Below, one piece after another: positions 7,578 through 14,535 of a DNA stretch of 20,177 nucleotides. The translations under genes and the position numbers were made by a program. The stretch is from contig CAZKTF010000037.1 of assembly GCA_964555565.1 (NCBI GenBank), positions 1 through 20,177 of the forward strand, given 5' to 3'. Position 1 is the stretch's first letter; each line of letters begins with the position of its first letter. The notes under the pieces are model-generated. The model was not told the DNA's origin. It made no database searches and saw only the letters and a program-made list of their open reading frames with translations. The stretch comes from CAZKTF01 sp964555565. Lineage in GTDB: Bacteria > Planctomycetota > JAJSAM01 > JAKLKS01.

Positions 7578-8306
7578 ATCGTCACCGCTCGCCTGCTCGC
7601 GCTCGCGGCCGCGCTCGCGGGGTCGGCGGCCGCGGCCGGGTGCGAGACCATGCCCCCCGGCGCTCCGGCCCCCGGCGTGGCCGAGGCCCGCGGGGGCGAC
7701 GACTTCGCCCTCTCCGAGGGGCGGGACCGGGTGGCCATGATGGAGGACCACTTCGTGGCCGTCGCGGGGGGGAGGATCCTCGGCGGGACGATGCTGCTCG
7801 AGGACACGGCGCGGCTCGTCTCCTCCCTCGACCCGGCGCCGCTGCACGCCTACCTGTTCCGCGCGGGGGAGCAGGGGGACCGCGAGGAGTCGATGCCGAT
7901 CCTCTACGGGAAGCGGGTGGCGGGGAACGGGCTGCTGGCCGCCCTCGGGGTGAAGGCGACCTGGGACCCGGGGGAGAAGGTCCTCACCCTCTCGCGGGGG
8001 GATCTCTCGAAGGCCTACGCGGCGCAGGAGGGCTCCGCGGCGGCCTCCTTCCTGTTCCGCTCGGCCTCGGGCGCGGGCCCCTCGCGGTTCCTCGAGTGCG
8101 TGGTCGCCTCGGGCTACGCGGGGAACGCGCTGCTCGACGCCGAAAACGCCGCGCTCTCGGGCCTGGGGCTCTCGGAGATCCCGGGGAACGTCCGGCTCGC
8201 CGAGGCCTACACCGGGCGCGTCCTCGAGTGCCGCCGCGCGCTGGCCCGCGTCGAGATCCCCGAGCTCGGCGCCGGGGCGATCGTGGAAGTGATCTTCCCC
8301 CGGTAG
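7578..8306 (+). CDS. Predicted lipoprotein with stalk-like domain and degenerate aspartic-protease-like domain; probable ATC start
   Basis: The frame runs to TAG at 8306. No ATG, GTG or TTG lies near the signal peptide; the first ATG (7650) would delete it. A strong AAGGAGGA (7563-7570) sits 7 bases before an ATC at 7578, giving VTARLLALAAALAGSAAAAGC with a lipobox cysteine at residue 22. I therefore place the start there (242 residues). Residues about 50-130 (FVAVAGGRILGGTMLLED ... LLAALGVKATWDPGEKVLTL) resemble copper-amine-oxidase-N stalk domains. The last 75 residues (ECVVASGYAGNALL, LGL, VRLAEAYTGRV) resemble clan AA retropepsin-like proteins (VVDTGFNGxL, LADGSxV) but have Ala in place of the catalytic Asp. 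This is motif reading only. The stop overlaps the next start by one base. If the ATC is wrong, CTG at 7593 is the other candidate. Confidence 0.72.
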   Translation: MVTARLLALAAALAGSAAAAGCETMPPGAPAPGVAEARGGDDFALSEGRDRVAMMEDHFVAVAGGRILGGTMLLEDTARLVSSLDPAPLHAYLFRAGEQGDREESMPILYGKRVAGNGLLAALGVKATWDPGEKVLTLSRGDLSKAYAAQEGSAAASFLFRSASGAGPSRFLECVVASGYAGNALLDAENAALSGLGLSEIPGNVRLAEAYTGRVLECRRALARVEIPELGAGAIVEVIFPR

Positions 8307-9007
8307 TGCAGCTCCGTTGCGGCGCCTGCGGCGGGAACTTCGAGAGCGGGGAGGCCGCGTCCCGCAGCGGCCTCGCCCGCTGCACCTACTGCGGGGTGAT
8401 CACCGAACTGTCCGCCCCCCGCGGCCGGGAGGCGACGGAGGCCAAACCCGTCGAGCGCCCCGAGGTGCCGCTCCCCCTGGGGTGGGACCTGGCCCGCGAC
8501 GGCGACGCCCTCCGGCTCACCTGGCGCTGGCGCTCCGGAAAGGCGGTGGCCTTCGCGGTCCTCGCCTTCTTGGGGCTCGCGTGGGGGGCGGGCTTCGTCG
8601 CCTGGGGCGCCGCGAAGCGGGAGTCCCTCATCCTCCTCGCCGGGATCTTCAACTCCGTGGGGGCCTTGGGGTTCTCCTACTACGCCCTCGCCATGCTCTG
8701 CAACCGGAGCGCGGTCGCCGCCTCCGTGCGCGGCCTGGTGGTCCACCACGGGCCCGTGCCCTGGCTCGGGAACCTCGCCCGGGAGACGAAGGACATCGAG
8801 CAGCTCTACACGCGCGAGAGGGTCCAGCACCTGAAGGAGGGGGGCATCCAGCGCACCTACGAGGTCCTGGCGCTCCTCCGCGGGGGGAAGCAGGTGAAGG
8901 TCCTCTCGGGCCTGGAGGAGGTCGGCCAGGCCCTCTTCGTGGAGCAGCGCCTCGAGAAGCACCTGGGCATCGCCGACCGCCGCGTCCCGGGCGAGTCGGG
9001 GCGGTAG
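8306..9007 (+). CDS. Zinc-ribbon membrane protein of unknown function
   Basis: 233 residues. The GTG at 8306 overlaps the lipoprotein stop (TAGTG) and there is no Shine-Dalgarno sequence, so translation is probably coupled. The N-terminus is a zinc ribbon, C5-GA-C8 and C26-TY-C29. A short linker follows, then two transmembrane segments (about 79-101 and 107-131). A soluble C-terminal domain of about 100 residues comes last (GLVVHHGPVPW, IEQLYTRERVQ, TYEVLALLRGGKQVKVLSGL), which reads like the PH-like strands of bacterial membrane-anchored proteins. No catalytic residues are recognised. The pairing with a lipoprotein suggests an envelope role, not demonstrated. Confidence 0.82.
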   Translation: MQLRCGACGGNFESGEAASRSGLARCTYCGVITELSAPRGREATEAKPVERPEVPLPLGWDLARDGDALRLTWRWRSGKAVAFAVLAFLGLAWGAGFVAWGAAKRESLILLAGIFNSVGALGFSYYALAMLCNRSAVAASVRGLVVHHGPVPWLGNLARETKDIEQLYTRERVQHLKEGGIQRTYEVLALLRGGKQVKVLSGLEEVGQALFVEQRLEKHLGIADRRVPGESGR

Positions 9008-9092
9008 GGGCCCGCGGGAGGCCGGGGCGTCTCCTCGACGGGGGCGTAACCCGCGCGGCGCCTGATCCTGTGTCGGCCGATCGATGCCCGTA

Positions 9093-9117
9093 TGGCAAGA
9101 AACATGGTATCTTGCCA
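9093..9117. promoter_or_regulatory. Inverted repeat, candidate operator/promoter of the toxin-antitoxin pair
   Basis: Perfect 8-bp arms TGGCAAGA (9093-9100) and TCTTGCCA (9110-9117) separated by 9 bases, in an AT-richer island within GC-rich DNA. TATCTT (9108-9113) inside it is a possible -10, which would start transcription near 9120. AbrB/VapB-type antitoxins commonly bind such palindromes to repress their own operon, and the site is 31 bases before the antitoxin ATG. The 140-bp gap holds nothing else recognisable. Confidence 0.55.
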
Positions 9118-9147
9118 AACATGCGCACGCGGAGGAGCGGCCCCACG

Positions 9148-9435
9148 ATGACGACCGTGGACCGGTTCGGCAGGGTCACGCTGGCTCGCGAGGTCCGCCG
9201 GCGGCTCGGTCTCGTTCCCGGTTCCCCCCTCGACGTCTCCGTGGAGGACGGGGAAGTCCGCCTCCGTCCCCGCTCACCGGGTGGACGGCTCGTCCGGAAA
9301 CAGGGGGTTCTCGTCTGGATGCCCCGGGGGCCCATCGACGTCTCCGACCCGGCCGCGTGGGGCGTCCGGAGGATCCTCCAGGAGGATCACGAGGAGCGGG
9401 CGCGTCGGATCTGGGGTGGCAGGGGGTCCGATTGA
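9148..9435 (+). CDS. vapB: AbrB/MazE-fold antitoxin (VapB-type)
   Basis: 95 residues. The N-terminal half is a swapped-hairpin AbrB domain (TTVDRFGRVTLAREVRRRLGL, then PGSPLDVSVEDGEVRLRP) that dimerises and binds operator DNA. The C-terminal half (GVLVWMPRGPIDVS... ILQEDHEERARRIWG) is the usual flexible or helical arm that wraps and neutralises a PIN toxin. The ATG at 9148 has GGAGGAG 10 bases upstream and starts exactly at the domain. The ATG at 9121 (nine more residues) lacks a ribosome site and would be almost leaderless from the putative -10. The toxin start overlaps this stop by 4 bases (TTGA). Confidence 0.87.
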   Translation: MTTVDRFGRVTLAREVRRRLGLVPGSPLDVSVEDGEVRLRPRSPGGRLVRKQGVLVWMPRGPIDVSDPAAWGVRRILQEDHEERARRIWGGRGSD

Positions 9436-9866
9436 GGGTCCTCTTCGATTCCTCCGTGATCGTCCCGGCGTTGTCGGGCATCCACCCGCATCACGCCCGG
9501 GCCGTCCCCTGGATGCGCCGGGCGATCTCCGGCAGGATCCGGGCCTGCGCGAGCCTCCACTCGCTGGCGGAGTGCTTCAACACTCTCACGCGTCTGCCCC
9601 CGGGCGGTGCGGCATCCCCGGCCGAGGCCTGGGCGCTCCTCAGGGAGAACGTCGTCCGGAAGTTCTTCCTCGTGTCCCTCGGACCCGCCGGCTACGAAGC
9701 GGTCCTCGCCCGGATGGCGGACTCCGGCCTCGGGCGAGCCCTGGTCTACGACGCCCTGCACGCGGAGGCGGCCCGGATCGCGAAGGCGGAGCGAATCCTG
9801 ACGTTCGACGTCGCCGACTTCGCACGCGTGGCCCCCGACTTCTCGGGGAGGATCCTCGAACCCTGA
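9432..9866 (+). CDS. vapC: PIN-domain ribonuclease toxin (VapC-type)
   Basis: 144-residue PIN nuclease, likely a Mg-dependent RNA-cleaving toxin held by the antitoxin encoded just before it. Acidic residues of the PIN site are present: D6 (VLFDSSV), E47 (SLAECFNTL), D107 (LVYDALHAEAA) and D126 or D129 (LTFDVADF). The start is TTG at 9432, overlapping the antitoxin stop as TTGA, with AGGGGGT upstream; this gives the canonical PIN beginning MRVLFDSS and suggests translational coupling that keeps toxin below antitoxin. The stop is one base from the convergent kbl stop. The RNA target cannot be read from sequence. Confidence 0.9.
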   Translation: MRVLFDSSVIVPALSGIHPHHARAVPWMRRAISGRIRACASLHSLAECFNTLTRLPPGGAASPAEAWALLRENVVRKFFLVSLGPAGYEAVLARMADSGLGRALVYDALHAEAARIAKAERILTFDVADFARVAPDFSGRILEP

Positions 9867-9867
9867 T

Positions 9868-11070
9868 CTACCCCTTCAAGACCCCGTGCTTCCGCCCGAC
9901 CTTCGCGAAGGCCTGGACGCAGCGGTCGATCATCGCGGAGTCGTGGTCGGCGGAGAGCTGGACGCGGATGCGGTCCTGGCCCTTCGGGACCACCGGGTAG
10001 GTGAAGGCGACGACGTAGATCCCCTCGGCGAGGAGGTCGCGGGCCACGGCCTGGGCGGTCTTCGCGTCGTAGAGCATGACCGGGACGATCGGGTGGGACC
10101 CCGGCTTGATCTCGAAGCCGGCCCTCGCGATCCCCTCGCGGAAGCGCGCCGCGTTGGCCTCGAGCCGGTCGCGCCGCTCGGTGGACTTCTCGAGGAGGTC
10201 GAGCGCCGCGAGCGCCGCCCCGGCGATGGGCGGGGGGACGGAGTTCGAGAACAGGTAGGGCCGGGAGCGCTGGCGGAGCAGCGAGACGATCCGCGCCCGC
10301 CCGCTCGTGAACCCCCCCGCCGCGCCGCCGAGGGCCTTCCCGAGCGTGCTCGTGACGACGTCCACGCGGTCCTGGACCCCGAAGTGCTCCGGGGTCCCGC
10401 GCCCCTTCTTCCCGATGAACCCCGTGGCGTGGGAGTCGTCCACCATCACCATCGCGTCGTGCTCCTCGGCGAGCGCGCAGATCTCCGCGAGCGGCGCCAG
10501 GTCCCCGTCCATGGAGAAGACCCCGTCGGTCACCACGAGCCGATCGCGGCAGGGGGCGGCCTCCGCGAGTTTCGCCGCGAGGTCCGCCATGTCGGCGTGC
10601 CCGTAGACGAAGCGGTGCTCCTTCGGGACCTTCGCGAGGCGCACCCCGTCGATGATGGAGGCGTGGTTGAGGCGGTCCGCGACGATGGCGTCCTCGGGCC
10701 CGAGCAGCGTCTCGAACACCCCGCCGTTGGCGTCGAAGCAGGACGTGTAGAGGAGCGTGTCCTCGGTCCCGAGGAAGCGGCTGAGGCGCTTCTCCAGCTC
10801 GCGGTGCAGGTCCTGCGTCCCGCAGATGAACCGCACCGAGGACATCCCGTAGCCGCGGGAGTCGAGCGCGCGGTGGGCCGCCTCGACCAGGTCCGGGTGG
10901 GAGGAGAGGCCGAGGTAGTTGTTGGCGCAGAAGTTGAGGACCTCGCGCCCGCCCACGCGGACCCGGGCCCCCTGCGGGGACTCCAGGACCCGCTCCTCCT
11001 TCCAGACCCCGTCCGCCCGGATCCGGGCGAGGGTCTCGTCGATCCTCTTCGCCGTCCGTTCGCCGAACAT
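9868..11070 (-). CDS. kbl: Glycine C-acetyltransferase (2-amino-3-ketobutyrate CoA ligase)
   Basis: PLP enzyme of the alpha-oxoamine synthase family that cleaves 2-amino-3-ketobutyrate with CoA to glycine plus acetyl-CoA, the second step of threonine catabolism. 400 residues, against about 398 for the family. Seen: NFCANNYLGLSSHP near 46-59, SVRFICGTQDLH at 78-89, DDSHATGFIGKKGRGT near 211-226, and the PLP lysine K245 in STLGKALGG. The Kbl-type FICGT and DDSHATGF sequences separate it from biotin (BioF) and heme (HemA) relatives. The ATG at 11070 has AGGAGG 4 bases upstream. It lies directly downstream of tdh on the same strand, confirming the pathway assignment. An array of three hairpin repeats occupies most of the 120-bp gap to tdh. 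Confidence 0.96.
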   Translation of the reverse strand: MFGERTAKRIDETLARIRADGVWKEERVLESPQGARVRVGGREVLNFCANNYLGLSSHPDLVEAAHRALDSRGYGMSSVRFICGTQDLHRELEKRLSRFLGTEDTLLYTSCFDANGGVFETLLGPEDAIVADRLNHASIIDGVRLAKVPKEHRFVYGHADMADLAAKLAEAAPCRDRLVVTDGVFSMDGDLAPLAEICALAEEHDAMVMVDDSHATGFIGKKGRGTPEHFGVQDRVDVVTSTLGKALGGAAGGFTSGRARIVSLLRQRSRPYLFSNSVPPPIAGAALAALDLLEKSTERRDRLEANAARFREGIARAGFEIKPGSHPIVPVMLYDAKTAQAVARDLLAEGIYVVAFTYPVVPKGQDRIRVQLSADHDSAMIDRCVQAFAKVGRKHGVLKG

Positions 11071-11084
11071 GGGGCCTCCTGGGA

Positions 11085-11195
11085 CAACGGCGGGCGGGGC
11101 AAGCCCCGCCCCTACCGGGACACGGGGCCTTGGTAGGGGCGGCCCTTGGGCCGCCCGCCGTTTGAACGGCGGGCCGGGCAAGCCCGGCCCCTACA
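11085..11195. repeat. Array of three palindromic repeats (alternating orientation) between tdh and kbl
   Basis: Three hairpins with different but fully paired stems. 11092-11111 has GGGCGGGGC/GCCCCGCCC with AA spacer. 11137-11156 has GGGCGGCCC/GGGCCGCCC with TT spacer. 11171-11190 has GGGCCGGGC/GCCCGGCCC with AA spacer. Judged by the asymmetric ends (GTAG on one side, CGCCGTT on the other) their orientations run minus, plus, minus. The third supplies the TAG stop of tdh (11193-11191). The first ends about ten bases from the kbl ribosome site. They may attenuate, process or stabilise the tdh-kbl message. Confidence 0.88.
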
Positions 11196-12291
11196 ACGGC
11201 CTACCCCCCGGGTACAGCACGACCTTCAGCGTCTCGTTCCGCTCGAACCTCGCCATGGCGTCGGCGAAGTCCGCGAGCGGGGCCTCGTGCGTGACGACGT
11301 GCTCGACCCGGAGGCCCGCGCGGAGGAGGCCGAGCATCCGGTACCAGGTGTCGAACATCCTCCGCCCGATGATCCCCTTCACGGTGCGGCCCTTGAAGAC
11401 GACCTCGCCGTTCCAGTCCTGGATCGCCACGCCCTTCTCGCGCCCGATCCCGAGCTCCACGAGCTCCCCGCCCGACCGGAGCACCGCGAGTCCGTCGTTG
11501 ATGGCGTCCGGGTGGCCCGAGACCTCGAGGACCGCGTCCACGCCCGCCCCCCCGGTCCGCTCCCGCACCGTGCCCGCGGCCTTGCAGCGCTTCTCGGGCG
11601 TGCCGGTGTCGAGGACGACGACCCGCTCCCGCCCGCCGGGGAGCCCGCGATTGCGCCCGTCGGCCCAGGCGCGCGCGTGCCCCAGGTTGAAGGGGGAGAC
11701 CTCGGTGACGAAGAGCTGCGCCGCCCCGACGAACTCCGCCACCGCCGCGGTCATGGCCCCGATGGGGCCGTAGCCCGCCACGAGGACGGTGCGCCCCGGG
11801 ACGTCCGTGGCGAACACCGTGTGGACCGCATTCCCGAGCGCGTCGAGGAAGGCCCCCACCTTCGGCGGGACGACCTCGCGGTCGAGGCGCACCAGGTTCG
11901 CGGCGGGGACGACGACGTGGTCGGCGAAGGAGCCGTCCCGGTGGAGCCCGCAGATGACCGTGCGCTCGCAGACGTGCCCGTTCCCCGTGCGGCAGGGATA
12001 GCAGGTCCCGCAGACGACGTGCATCTCCGCGGTGCAGTAGTCCCCCCGCTTCCACTCCGCGGGCACGCCCGGCCCCGCGGCGTCCACCTCGCCGCAGAAC
12101 TCGTGGCCGAGGGTCCGCGGCGGCTTCGCCTTCTGGACCACGGTCTCGTCCCCGCGGCAGAGGTGCTTGTCGGTCCCGCAGATCCCGGCGGCCAGGACCC
12201 TGAGGCGGACCTCGCCCGGACCCGGCTCCGGGATCGGCACGTCCTCGAGGAGCCTCGCGGCCCCCCGCCCCACCAGCCTCACCGCGCGCAT
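11191..12291 (-). CDS. tdh: L-threonine 3-dehydrogenase, zinc-dependent
   Basis: Medium-chain zinc dehydrogenase that oxidises threonine with NAD to 2-amino-3-ketobutyrate, the substrate of Kbl encoded next. 366 residues, somewhat longer than the 341 of the E. coli enzyme, mostly through an insertion near residues 210-240. Seen: catalytic zinc C38 (ICGTDKH), H63-E64 (LGHEF), structural zinc cysteines C94, C97, C100 and C108, a GYGPIG nucleotide site near 173-178, LGNAVHT, and the Tdh-specific FKGRTVKGIIGRRMFDTWY. That last block and the kbl neighbour favour threonine over other polyols. The ATG at 12291 is preceded by AAGGAGG. The last codons (RPL, TAG) run into the repeat array, so the C-terminus was probably set by repeat insertion. 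Confidence 0.95.
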   Translation of the reverse strand: MRAVRLVGRGAARLLEDVPIPEPGPGEVRLRVLAAGICGTDKHLCRGDETVVQKAKPPRTLGHEFCGEVDAAGPGVPAEWKRGDYCTAEMHVVCGTCYPCRTGNGHVCERTVICGLHRDGSFADHVVVPAANLVRLDREVVPPKVGAFLDALGNAVHTVFATDVPGRTVLVAGYGPIGAMTAAVAEFVGAAQLFVTEVSPFNLGHARAWADGRNRGLPGGRERVVVLDTGTPEKRCKAAGTVRERTGGAGVDAVLEVSGHPDAINDGLAVLRSGGELVELGIGREKGVAIQDWNGEVVFKGRTVKGIIGRRMFDTWYRMLGLLRAGLRVEHVVTHEAPLADFADAMARFERNETLKVVLYPGGRPL

Positions 12292-12340
12292 GGACCTCCT
12301 TCGCCGCCGCCCCGCGGCACAGGCTACCCCCCGAAGACAC

Positions 12341-12369
12341 ACGGCGGGCGGGGCAAGCCCCGCCCCTAC
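12341..12369 (-). repeat. Palindromic GTAGGGGC repeat at the thrS stop
   Basis: GGGCGGGGC (12346-12354), AA, GCCCCGCCC (12357-12365), followed by CTAC. Read on the minus strand it begins GTAGGGGC, and its TAG is the thrS stop codon (12368-12366). It lies in the 74-bp gap before tdh, so it could form a hairpin directly after thrS translation ends. Confidence 0.87.
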
Positions 12370-14378
12370 GGGCCCGCCGGCGCCGCCTTCCCTCCGCCCT
12401 TCGCCTTCCGCTCCGGGACCGGCGTCCCCGGCGGGGGCCCGAGGACCGGGTCGAGGGACCGGGACCCGGCCTCGCGCGCGAGCGCCGCCACGGCCTCCGC
12501 GAGCGGCATCGCCCCGAGGTCGTGCCCGTCCCGGCGCCGCACCGCCACCTGCCCCGCGGCGGCCTCCCGGTCCCCGATGACGAGGACGTAGGGGACCTTC
12601 CGGAGCGTGGCCTCCCGGATCTTCGCGTTCATCTTCCCGCTGGAGAGGTCCGCCGTCGCCCGGAGCCCCGCCGCCCGGAGCGCCTCGACGGCCGCCCGGC
12701 AGGCGTCCGCCTGCTTCACCTCGGAGATCGGGACCACGCGCACCTGCTCCGCCGCGAGCCAGAGCGGGAACGCCCCGGCGAAGTGCTCCACCAGGATCCC
12801 GAACATCCGCTCGAAGGAGCCGAGGATGGCCCGGTGGATCACGACGGGCCGCTTCCGCGTCCCCTCCGGGGCGACGTACTCAAGGCCGAACCTCTCCGGG
12901 AGCGAGAAGTCCACCTGGATCGTGGCGAGCTGCCACTCCCTCTTGATGGAGTCGAGGACCTTGAAGTCGATCTTCGGCCCGTAGAACGCCCCGTCGCCCG
13001 GGGCGAGCGCGAAGGCCTCCCCGGAACGGTCGAGGACCGCCTGGATGGCCGCCTCGGCGTTCCGCCACATCCCGTCCGTCCCCGTCGAGGAGGCCGGCCG
13101 CGTGGCGAAGTACATCCGCACCTCGCGGAACCCGAACAGCGCGTAGACCTCGTGCACGAGGGAGACGAGCGACGCGATCTCCCCCTCGAGCTGGTCCGGG
13201 GCGCAGTACAGGTGCGCGTCGTCCTGCGTGAAGGAGCGCACCCGCGTCATCCCGCCGAGGACGCCGGACTTCTCGTACCGGTGGACGAGGCCGAACTCCG
13301 CCAGGCGCAGCGGCAGCTCCCGGTAGGAGCGGAGCCCCCGGCGGAAGACCATGGCGGAGCCGGGGCAGTTCATCGGCTTCATGCCGAACAGGCGCTCCTC
13401 CTTCGGCTCGAGGAAGTACATGTTCTCCCGGTAGTGGTCCATGTGGCCCGTGACCTTCCACACGGAGGCGTCGAGGAGGACGGGCGTGCGGATCTCGGCG
13501 TAGCCCCGGGCCAGGAGCTTCTCGCGGATCATCTCCTCGAGCGCGCGGAAGGCGACCATCCCGGCCGGGAGCCAGATGCAGGCCCCCGGGGACTCCTCGG
13601 GGAAGGAGAACAGCTCGAGGTCCTTCCCGAGGATCCGGTGGTCGCGCCGCTTCGCCTCCGCCTTGAGGCGGACGAACTCCTCGAGCGGTCCCTTCTCGAA
13701 GAAGGCCGTGGCGTAGATGCGCTGGAGCATGGGGCGCCGCTCGTCGCCCCGCCAGTAGGCCCCGGCCACGGAGAGGAGGCGGAAGGCGTCCCCCACCTTC
13801 CCCGTCGAGGGGAGGTGCGGCCCGCGGCAGAGGTCCGTGAACTCCCCCTGCTCGTAGAAGGAGACGACGGCGTCGGCCGGGAGGTCCCGGACGATCTCCT
13901 TCTTGAAGGCGGTCCTGCCGGAGGCGTCGAGCCGCCGGACGGCCGCGTCCTTGCCGGACTCCTCGATGCGCCGGAGCGGGAGGTCCTCGGCGACGATGCG
14001 CCGCATCTCCTCCTCGATGCGCGGGAGGTCCTCGGGCGTGAAGGCGTGCTCCACGTCGAAGTCGTAGTAGAAGCCGTCGTCGATGACGGGGCCGATGGCG
14101 AACTCGACGTTGTCGCGGCCGAACAGGCGCGCCACGGCCTGGGCCATGACGTGGGCCGCCGTGTGGCGGAGGACCTCCAGGCCGTCCTCGGTGCCGGGGA
14201 GGACCGGCTTCGCCGCGCCCCCGCGGCGCAGCGGCGTGTGCAGATCGACGATCTCCCCCTCGATGGCGATGGCGAGGGCGCCGGCGCCCCCGGGGAGGAG
14301 CGCGGCCAGGTCCCGGCCCGGCCGTCCGGCCGGGAGGGATCGCTTCGAACCGTCGGGGAGCGTGAAGGAGAGTTCCAT
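12366..14378 (-). CDS. thrS: Threonyl-tRNA synthetase
   Basis: Class II synthetase charging tRNA-Thr. 670 residues versus about 640 usual. Domains in order: TGS (1-60), editing domain (about 66-225) with H72-TAA-H76 and C184...H188, catalytic core (about 245-535), and anticodon-binding domain (about 543-635). The zinc ligands C338 (MKPMNCPG), H389 (DDAHLYC) and H515 (VVIHRA) are present, as are motif 2 HRYEKSG with R367 and motif 3 near 515-525. The editing site appears intact. Residues 637-670 are an extra Pro/Gly/Ala/Lys-rich tail ending where the intergenic repeat supplies TAG. The ATG at 14378 gives a normal TGS beginning (MELSFTLPDG), with a weak ribosome site. It is first in the minus-strand series thrS, tdh, kbl. 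Confidence 0.97.
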   Translation of the reverse strand: MELSFTLPDGSKRSLPAGRPGRDLAALLPGGAGALAIAIEGEIVDLHTPLRRGGAAKPVLPGTEDGLEVLRHTAAHVMAQAVARLFGRDNVEFAIGPVIDDGFYYDFDVEHAFTPEDLPRIEEEMRRIVAEDLPLRRIEESGKDAAVRRLDASGRTAFKKEIVRDLPADAVVSFYEQGEFTDLCRGPHLPSTGKVGDAFRLLSVAGAYWRGDERRPMLQRIYATAFFEKGPLEEFVRLKAEAKRRDHRILGKDLELFSFPEESPGACIWLPAGMVAFRALEEMIREKLLARGYAEIRTPVLLDASVWKVTGHMDHYRENMYFLEPKEERLFGMKPMNCPGSAMVFRRGLRSYRELPLRLAEFGLVHRYEKSGVLGGMTRVRSFTQDDAHLYCAPDQLEGEIASLVSLVHEVYALFGFREVRMYFATRPASSTGTDGMWRNAEAAIQAVLDRSGEAFALAPGDGAFYGPKIDFKVLDSIKREWQLATIQVDFSLPERFGLEYVAPEGTRKRPVVIHRAILGSFERMFGILVEHFAGAFPLWLAAEQVRVVPISEVKQADACRAAVEALRAAGLRATADLSSGKMNAKIREATLRKVPYVLVIGDREAAAGQVAVRRRDGHDLGAMPLAEAVAALAREAGSRSLDPVLGPPPGTPVPERKAKGGGKAAPAGP

Positions 14379-14408
14379 GGGAGGGGCCTTTCCGCCGTCG
14401 AGCCGCAG

Positions 14409-14414
14409 AGGATA
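14409..14414 (-). promoter_or_regulatory. Candidate -10 element for thrS
   Basis: TATCCT on the minus strand, 30 bases before the thrS ATG, in the 157-bp gap shared with the divergent DUF4139-like gene. No good -35 is seen. The short leader leaves no room for a T-box or other large riboswitch. On the plus side the same gap holds TTTACA (14462-14467) and several short GC inverted repeats, without a convincing promoter. Confidence 0.3.
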
Positions 14415-14535
14415 GCGCCCGCCGGAATCGGGACGCCGCCTAAAGGACCGAACCGTCGGCGTTTACACGCCCGTTACCGACGGGGGCTCCCCCGGGCCGT
14501 CAGACTCCCGGGGGAAGACCCCGGAGGACCCGTCC

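Noticed and set aside
9121..9147. ATG at 9121 as antitoxin start
   Set aside because: No ribosome site, placed just after the palindrome; the ATG at 9148 has GGAGGAG and begins the AbrB domain. Kept only as an alternative.
14379..14535. T-box or threonine-responsive leader upstream of thrS
   Set aside because: The leader is only about 25-30 bases from the putative -10 and no specifier loop or T-box sequence is visible.
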